Assembly (NCBI GenBank): GCA_029884515.1
Contig: JAOUHR010000035.1
Span: 1-11,215 of the forward strand
DNA from: Gemmatimonadota bacterium
GTDB taxonomy: Bacteria > Gemmatimonadota > Gemmatimonadetes > Gemmatimonadales > Gemmatimonadaceae
Direction of reading: 5' to 3'
DNA length: 11,215 nt
The position numbers and the translations under genes were made by a program. Positions 7,894 through 11,215 of this stretch are shown piece after piece. Below the pieces are notes generated by a model. That model ran no database searches. It was not told where the DNA came from and was given only the letters and a program-made list of their open reading frames with translations. Every line of letters starts with the position of its first letter. The first letter of the stretch is position 1.

Positions 7894-7894
7894 C
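7880..7894. promoter_or_regulatory. Palindromic operator of vapBC
   Basis: GAGTAT (7880-7885), three bases ATC, then ATACTC (7889-7894) form a perfect 6-bp inverted repeat. It covers the presumed -10 region directly before vapB. Antitoxins with a ribbon-helix-helix fold bind such short palindromes as dimers and repress their own operon, so this is the most likely autoregulatory operator. Confidence 0.6.
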
Positions 7895-7900
7895 ATGCTA

Positions 7901-8155
7901 ATGAGTCAGCGACTGCAGGTCCTCCTCGACGAGTCGGAGTTCGCCGAGATCCGCCGTATCGCCCGGCGCCACCGCCTGACGGTGGCCGAGTGGGTGCGGC
8001 AGGCGCTGCGCGCGGCCCGGCGGGAGGAGCCGGCCGCCGAGCCGCGGCGGAAGCTCGCCGTCGTGCGCGAGGCCGCACAGGGCGGGTATCCCACGGCAGA
8101 CATCGGGGCGATGCTCACCGAGATCGAGCGCGGCTACCTCGGCGACGAGTCGTGA
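7901..8155 (+). CDS. vapB: VapB-type ribbon-helix-helix antitoxin
   Basis: An 84-residue protein (86 from ATG 7895). Residues 1-40 fit a ribbon-helix-helix/CopG DNA-binding domain: a short strand QRLQVLLD, helix [15 protein letters not shown], turn and helix [14 protein letters not shown]. The C-terminal part, with [21 protein letters not shown], is the toxin-binding tail type seen in antitoxins paired with PIN toxins; this tail would wrap around the toxin active site. The 4-base GTGA overlap with the toxin gene supports coupled synthesis. Start choice: AGGAG at 7878-7882 is 12 bases before ATG 7895 and 18 before ATG 7901; if the promoter at 7865-7893 is right, ATG 7901 would be leaderless. 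The protein probably neutralises VapC and represses the operon through the palindrome at 7880-7894. Confidence 0.85.
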   Translation: MSQRLQVLLDESEFAEIRRIARRHRLTVAEWVRQALRAARREEPAAEPRRKLAVVREAAQGGYPTADIGAMLTEIERGYLGDES

Positions 8156-8547
8156 TCTTCATCGACTCCAACATCCCGATATACCTCGTCGGAGCGCCGC
8201 ATCCCAACAAGGAGGCGGCGCGCATGGCGTTGGAGCGCTGCATCACGCGCGGCGAAAAGCTTGTCACGAGCGCGGAGGTGCTGCAGGAGATCCTGCATCG
8301 CTACCACTACGTGCGCCGTCCCGACGCCATCCAGCCGGCCTTCGACGCGCTGCTGGGCGTGGTGGACGAGGTCTACCCGATCGACGCCGCGGACGTGCAG
8401 CGCGCGCGGGACGTGCTGATGGGGCTGGCCAGGCTCTCGGCGCGCGACGCGCTCCATGCGGCGGTGATGCACCGGCGCGGGGTGGAACGGTTGATGAGCT
8501 TCGACGCCGGCTTCGACGCCCTCGGCTGGATTGAACGCGTCAGCTGA
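8152..8547 (+). CDS. vapC: VapC-type PIN-domain toxin ribonuclease
   Basis: A 131-residue PIN-domain protein starting with GTG at 8152, inside the antitoxin stop (GTGA, 8152-8155). The metal-binding acidic set of PIN nucleases is present: D5 in FIDSN, E42 and/or E46 in the helix [10 protein letters not shown]99 in SARDALHA and D118 in SFDAGFD. The length is normal for VapC. The family cleaves RNA (often tRNA or rRNA) with Mg2+ or Mn2+ when free of antitoxin, halting growth; the target here cannot be read from the sequence. No separate Shine-Dalgarno is needed given the overlap. Its last codons overlap by 8 bases the 3' end of the opposing small gene, and a perfect hairpin lies right at its stop. 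Catalytic residues look intact, so the toxin is probably active. Confidence 0.9.
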   Translation: MIFIDSNIPIYLVGAPHPNKEAARMALERCITRGEKLVTSAEVLQEILHRYHYVRRPDAIQPAFDALLGVVDEVYPIDAADVQRARDVLMGLARLSARDALHAAVMHRRGVERLMSFDAGFDALGWIERVS

Positions 8548-8965
8548 CCATCCCGCCGACGGACGGGATGGTGGGGGCGCCGGTCCGCACGTGAAGGAGG
8601 AGTTCTGCGCAGAGGTCGCCATCCAGCGCGACGCGCATCACATGCGTCCCGACTTCCTGGATCGGCAGGTCGATCGCTGCGATCACGGGCACGTCGAGCT
8701 CCGTCGCGCCCGGCGGCGGCGCGCCGACGTCGAGTTCCCCCGAGGAGGACCACACCTCCTCGCCGCCGGGGCTGAGCCACGCGAACGCCAGGGTGTGGCG
8801 CCCGGCGTCGTCGGGGTGCGCCTTGATGCGCACGATCATCGTGGCGCGCGGGTGCACCGTCGGCACCGTCGCCACCTGCAGCGCGTCGAAGACGCCGAGG
8901 ACGTTGAGCTTCCCTTCCTGCGAGATGTTCGCCGCGTCGGCGAAGAGGGCGAAGGAGACATGCAT
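8540..8965 (-). CDS. DUF6941-like small protein
   Basis: A 141-residue protein on the minus strand, start ATG at 8965 and stop TGA at 8542-8540. The N-terminus MHVSFALFADAANISQEGKLNVLGVFDALQV resembles the family I know as DUF6941, whose members start with a similar 'ADAANIS.EGKLNILGVF' pattern; I rate that recall as moderate. The rest alternates hydrophobic residues in a way that suggests an all-beta fold of eight or so strands. There is no signal peptide, membrane helix or catalytic motif, and a single cysteine. The frame extends upstream to 9058, but those 31 residues are Pro/Ser-rich and unlike the family, so 8965 is preferred. No Shine-Dalgarno precedes it; a -10-like TATCTT lies 6 bases before the ATG (8977-8972). 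It converges on vapC (8-bp overlap) and diverges from the transporter gene. Function unknown. Confidence 0.75.
   Translation of the reverse strand: MHVSFALFADAANISQEGKLNVLGVFDALQVATVPTVHPRATMIVRIKAHPDDAGRHTLAFAWLSPGGEEVWSSSGELDVGAPPPGATELDVPVIAAIDLPIQEVGTHVMRVALDGDLCAELLLHVRTGAPTIPSVGGMVS
8547..8572. terminator. Perfect 9-bp hairpin at the convergent gene junction
   Basis: ACCATCCCG (8547-8555) and CGGGATGGT (8564-8572) form a perfect 9-bp stem with an 8-base loop. It begins at the last base of the vapC stop codon. It lies within the 3' coding end of the opposing gene. There is no T-tract on either side, so intrinsic termination is not certain; it may end or protect the vapBC transcript. Confidence 0.45.
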
Positions 8966-9003
8966 GGGGGGAAGATACGGGTTGAGGGGTGGGTGTGTGA
9001 GGG
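8966..9003 (+). other. G-quadruplex motif in the divergent intergenic region
   Basis: On the plus strand five G-runs of three or more bases occur in 38 bases: 8966-8971, 8979-8981, 8986-8989, 8991-8993 and 9001-9003. The loops are 7, 4, 1 and 7 bases long. This meets the usual G3+N1-7 rule for an intramolecular quadruplex. It abuts the start codon of the minus-strand small gene and lies in its template strand. Confidence 0.5.
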
Positions 9004-9029
9004 ACGGCAGATGGTCGGCGGCGGACGGT
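9002..9029 (-). repeat. Degenerate heptad array, inverted copy
   Basis: Four consecutive 7-base units, best described as NNACGGT on the plus strand, beginning at 9002, 9009, 9016 and 9023. The last unit (GGACGGT) is exact and the others carry one or two changes. Read on the minus strand they are ACCGTNN-type units, matching the array at 9065-9092. Confidence 0.5.
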
Positions 9030-9064
9030 AGAGCGCCCTGGCGGAGTCCGATCCCCATAACTCA

Positions 9065-9092
9065 ACCGTCCACCGTCTACCGTGCACCGTCT
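9065..9092 (+). repeat. Heptad tandem array (ACCGTNN)x4
   Basis: ACCGT recurs with an exact 7-base period at 9065, 9072, 9079 and 9086, each followed by two variable bases (CC, CT, GC, CT). It ends 18 bases before the transporter ATG 9111. An inverted, more degenerate array of the same size lies at 9002-9029, 35 bases away; the facing units are exact complements (ACCGTCC against GGACGGT). Confidence 0.7.
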
Positions 9093-9097
9093 GTCGT

Positions 9098-9103
9098 TAT
9101 GAT
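9098..9103 (+). promoter_or_regulatory. -10-like hexamer before the DMT transporter
   Basis: TATGAT matches TATAAT at five of six bases and ends exactly 7 bases before ATG 9111, the spacing expected if transcription begins on the start codon. No good -35 is seen 16-18 bases upstream, where the heptad array lies instead. Confidence 0.4.
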
Positions 9104-9110
9104 TCTCCTG

Positions 9111-10013
9111 ATGCCCACCGCCGAGCTCGCACTCCCTCACGAGCGCACCGCCTCCCACACGACGGAGCTCCTGCTCGTCGTGATGGCGGTGATCTGGGGC
9201 GTCAACTTCTCGGTGGTGAAATACGGGACGCAGGTGATGGAGCCGCTCGCCTACAATGCGCTCCGCATGTCGCTCGGTTGCGCGGTGCTGATGGCGTTCG
9301 CGCTCTGGCGTCCCGGGACGCGGGCCAGCACCGCCGACCGGCTCCGACTGATGGCGCTCGGCGTGCTCGGGCACTGTGTGTACCAGGTGCTCTTCATCAA
9401 CGGTATCGCGCTCACGCGGGCGGGCACGGCGTCGCTGGTGGTCGCGGCGAGTCCCGCCGTGGTGGCCCTCGTGGCCCGCGCGTACGGGCACGAGAAGCTG
9501 CGCTTCCGCGCCGTCGCCGGGATCGCGCTCTCGATCTCTGGCGTGATCCTCGTGATCAGCGGGTCCATCTCGTCCGAAGGCACGGCGCACCTCGTGGGCG
9601 ACCTAATGATCCTGGCTGCCGTGGTGGCGTGGGCGTTCTACACGACGCTCCTCCTCCCCTTTTCCAAGCGGGTGGACGCGATCCGGCTCGCCGCGTGGAC
9701 GCTCCTCGGCGGGGTGATCCCGCTGGTGGTGATCGCGTCGCCGGCGCTGCTGCGTACGGAGTGGGCGGCGATGACCCCCGTGACCTGGGGCGCCATCGCA
9801 TACTCGGGGCTCGGCGCGATGGTGGTCGGCTACCTGCTCTGGTATCGCGGCGTGCACGAGATCGGCCCCACGCGCACGGCGATGTTCGCGAACCTGCAGC
9901 CGATCGTGGCAGTGCTGGTCGCGTGGGTGGCGCTGGCCGAGGTGCCGACGCTCTTCCAGGGCGCGGGGGCGGCGACCGTCATCGGCGGCCTCTACCTGTC
10001 GCGTCCCACATGA
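9111..10013 (+). CDS. EamA/DMT-superfamily transporter
   Basis: A 300-residue integral membrane protein (304 if it starts at ATG 9099). It has about ten hydrophobic segments arranged as two EamA repeats, from ELLLVVMAVIWGVNFSVVKYG to the loop near residue 145, and from HLVGDLMILAAVVAWAFYTTLLLPFSKR to the end. The VIWGVNFSVVK motif in the first helix and LQPIVAVLVAWVALAEVP in the last pair are typical of the family. Members export amino acids, metabolites or drugs across the inner membrane; the substrate cannot be told here. The start is taken at 9111 because ATG 9099 overlaps the -10-like hexamer and neither has a Shine-Dalgarno, but 9099 remains possible. It overlaps the HAD gene by ATGA (10010-10013), which makes it the first gene of a coupled cassette. 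Confidence 0.9.
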   Translation: MPTAELALPHERTASHTTELLLVVMAVIWGVNFSVVKYGTQVMEPLAYNALRMSLGCAVLMAFALWRPGTRASTADRLRLMALGVLGHCVYQVLFINGIALTRAGTASLVVAASPAVVALVARAYGHEKLRFRAVAGIALSISGVILVISGSISSEGTAHLVGDLMILAAVVAWAFYTTLLLPFSKRVDAIRLAAWTLLGGVIPLVVIASPALLRTEWAAMTPVTWGAIAYSGLGAMVVGYLLWYRGVHEIGPTRTAMFANLQPIVAVLVAWVALAEVPTLFQGAGAATVIGGLYLSRPT

Positions 10014-10702
10014 GGGTCGTCCTGTTCGACATCGACGGGACGATCCTCCTGAGTGGCGGGGCCGGGCGCCTGTCCATGGAAGGGGCGCTGCGTGAGGCGT
10101 TCGGGACGAGCGGGCCGCCCGAGTACCGCTACGGCGGCAAGACGGACAAGCTCATCGTCCGCGAGACGATGCGGCTCGCCGGTTTCGACGACGCCACCAT
10201 CGACGCGCGGATGCCGGCCGTGCTCGACGCATACCTCGCGGGACTCCGCGCCGAGTTCGCGCAGGGCGCGCGTCGCGCGCACACCCTCCCGGGCGTGACC
10301 GCACTCCTCGACGCGGTCGAGGCCGCGGAAGACCTCGTGCTCGGGCTCCTCACCGGCAACCTGGTGGACGGGGCTCGCGTGAAGCTCGGCGCAGCGGGAC
10401 TCGTGCACGAGCGCTTCCGGGTGGGCGCGTACGGGTCGGACCACGAGGACCGTCCGATGCTGCCGCCCATCGCGCGCGAGCGCGCGAGCGCGCTGCTCGG
10501 CCGCGACGTGCCGGGCGAGCACTTGGTGATCATCGGGGACACCCCGGCCGACATGCAGTGCGGCCGCGGCGTGGGCGCGCGCGCGATCGGCGTGGCGACC
10601 GGCGGGTTCTCGGTGGAGGAGCTCACGGAGCACGCGCCGGTGGCCACGTTCGCCGACCTCTCGGACACGGCGCGCGTGCTCGAGGTGATCCGTGATGCGT
10701 GA
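10010..10702 (+). CDS. HAD-superfamily hydrolase, phosphoglycolate phosphatase-like
   Basis: A 230-residue haloacid-dehalogenase-type phosphatase. Motif I is FDIDGT with nucleophile D7 and acid/base D9; motif II is LLTGN with T115; motif III is K125 in GARVKLG; motif IV is GDTPAD with D177 and D181. The stretch between motifs I and II (about residues 15-80) is a helical C1 cap, as in Gph-like enzymes. All catalytic residues are present, so it should hydrolyse a small phosphorylated metabolite in the cytoplasm; the substrate is not known. The start ATG 10010 overlaps the transporter stop by 4 bases with no Shine-Dalgarno of its own, implying reinitiation after the transporter. The 3' end overlaps the CYTH gene start by 8 bases. 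Substrate prediction from such motifs is poor, so the phosphoglycolate label describes likeness only. Confidence 0.9.
   Translation: MRVVLFDIDGTILLSGGAGRLSMEGALREAFGTSGPPEYRYGGKTDKLIVRETMRLAGFDDATIDARMPAVLDAYLAGLRAEFAQGARRAHTLPGVTALLDAVEAAEDLVLGLLTGNLVDGARVKLGAAGLVHERFRVGAYGSDHEDRPMLPPIARERASALLGRDVPGEHLVIIGDTPADMQCGRGVGARAIGVATGGFSVEELTEHAPVATFADLSDTARVLEVIRDA
10682..10690 (+). promoter_or_regulatory. Strong ribosome binding site of the CYTH gene
   Basis: GAGGTGATC is a 9-base exact complement of the common bacterial 16S rRNA 3' tail (GATCACCTC). It lies inside the HAD coding sequence, with the GAGG core 9 bases before ATG 10695. This supports the CYTH start and strong independent initiation. 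Confidence 0.7.
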
Positions 10703-11215
10703 GGTGGAGCTGAAGGGCGTCGTGCCCGACCTCGCCCGCGCCCGCGCCGCGCTCGAGGCCGCGGGTGCCACGCGCACGTACGCCGGCCGTCTCGAGGACC
10801 GGCGCTACGACACCGCCGACCGCTCGCTTGCGCTCAAGGACCACGTGCTCCGGCTGCGCGTCTATCGGGCGGACTCCGTGCGCTCGGCGCTCGACTTCAA
10901 GGGGCCGACGACCTACGTGGACGGCTACAAGGTGCGGGAGGAGTGCTCCGTGCCCACCGGCGATCCGCACGACCTGGCGCTGATCCTCGAGCGCCTCGGC
11001 TACGAGGTGACGCGCGAGATCGATCGCGAGATCGAGCAGTACGCACTCGACGGCGCGGTGGTGCGATTCGAGTGCTATCCGCGGATGGATGTGCTGGTGG
11101 AGGTGGAGGGCGAGCCCCCGGCGATCGAGCGTGCGATCGGTGCGCTCGGCCTGCCGCGTGAGGGCTTCACCACGGCGCGACTCCCGGACTTCGTGGTCGC
11201 GTACGAGGCACGCAC
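10695..11215 (+). CDS. CYTH-domain protein (class IV adenylate cyclase / triphosphatase type), 3' end missing
   Basis: An open frame of 173 codons runs from ATG 10695 to the window end without a stop, so the gene is cut at its 3' end. The N-terminus MREVELKG contains the CYTH signature ExExK (E3, E5, K7). Further charged residues fit the triphosphate tunnel: R53/R55/R58 in LRLRVYR, K69 in DFKG, K79/R81 in YKVREE and E136/E138 in VLVEVEGEP. The family includes CyaB class IV adenylate cyclases, thiamine triphosphatases and inorganic triphosphatases; the sequence alone does not separate them. Most of the domain (usually 170-200 residues) is visible. The start overlaps the HAD stop (ATGCGTGA, 10695-10702) and has an excellent Shine-Dalgarno at 10682-10690. 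It is the third gene of the transporter-HAD-CYTH cassette, so a phosphate-metabolite role is plausible but unproven. Confidence 0.88.
   Translation, partial: MREVELKGVVPDLARARAALEAAGATRTYAGRLEDRRYDTADRSLALKDHVLRLRVYRADSVRSALDFKGPTTYVDGYKVREECSVPTGDPHDLALILERLGYEVTREIDREIEQYALDGAVVRFECYPRMDVLVEVEGEPPAIERAIGALGLPREGFTTARLPDFVVAYEAR

Noticed and set aside
7277..7894. Upstream extension of the vapB frame through the peptidase gene
   Set aside because: The frame is open by chance, is Arg/Ser-rich and overlaps the well-supported P1 peptidase in another frame; ribbon-helix-helix sequence begins only at 7895/7901.
8966..9058. N-terminal extension of the DUF6941-like protein to ATG 9058
   Set aside because: The extra 31 residues are Pro/Ser-rich, unlike the family N-terminus, and run through the G-quadruplex and heptad region; ATG 8965 starts directly at the conserved beginning.
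9065..9092. Possible CRISPR array from regular repeats
   Set aside because: Units are only 7 bases with 2 variable bases each; there is no repeat-spacer structure and no cas gene.
8373..9590. 405-codon minus-strand frame spanning vapC, the DUF6941-like gene and the transporter
   Set aside because: It is out of frame with all three recognisable proteins and shows only low-complexity Arg/His-rich sequence.

Overview
The window is about 70% GC or higher, densely coding, and carries eleven credible protein genes, two of them cut by the window edges. An Omp85 barrel with a TamB-type partner shows a diderm (outer-membrane) bacterium. The base composition, the very long TamB and the overall style suggest Gemmatimonadota or a similar GC-rich lineage. 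That placement is an inference from style; there is no rRNA or other taxonomic marker here.

Layout. (1) Bases 1-5131: the 3' end of an Omp85/TamA-like outer-membrane protein, then a 1511-residue TamB (DUF490) protein starting one base after the previous stop, a two-gene envelope-biogenesis operon. (2) Bases 5184-7752: an NtrC-type response regulator (receiver, AAA+, Fis-type HTH) that has lost the sigma-54-contacting GAFTGA motif, a 60-residue eight-cysteine zinc protein, and a P1-family (DmpA/S58) peptidase, all in the same direction. (3) Bases 7753-8547: a gap with a GC-rich hairpin, then a vapBC-type toxin-antitoxin pair (ribbon-helix-helix antitoxin and PIN toxin, overlapping by GTGA) with a palindrome over its promoter. 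(4) Bases 8540-9110: a convergent small protein (DUF6941-like) and a divergent intergenic region with a G-quadruplex motif and two inverted arrays of 7-bp repeats. (5) Bases 9111-11215: an EamA/DMT transporter, a HAD phosphatase and a CYTH-domain protein, stop/start-overlapped as one cassette; the CYTH gene runs off the window.

How the genes work together. TamA-like and TamB proteins would bridge the inner and outer membranes for envelope protein or lipid traffic. The vapBC pair is a self-contained, probably autoregulated module. The transporter-HAD-CYTH cassette looks translationally coupled; HAD and CYTH both act on phosphate compounds, but no substrate can be read from the sequence. The regulator's targets and kinase are not in view.

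The most unusual signals are non-coding or sub-gene: the missing GAFTGA loop, -10-like hexamers placed 6-7 bases before several start codons that lack Shine-Dalgarno sequences (possible leaderless transcripts), the heptad arrays, and the cysteines confined to the last 125 residues of TamB. I did not find a clearly new multi-gene system. No tRNA, rRNA, CRISPR array, insertion sequence or phage gene was seen, and no gene-free stretch exceeds 300 bases.
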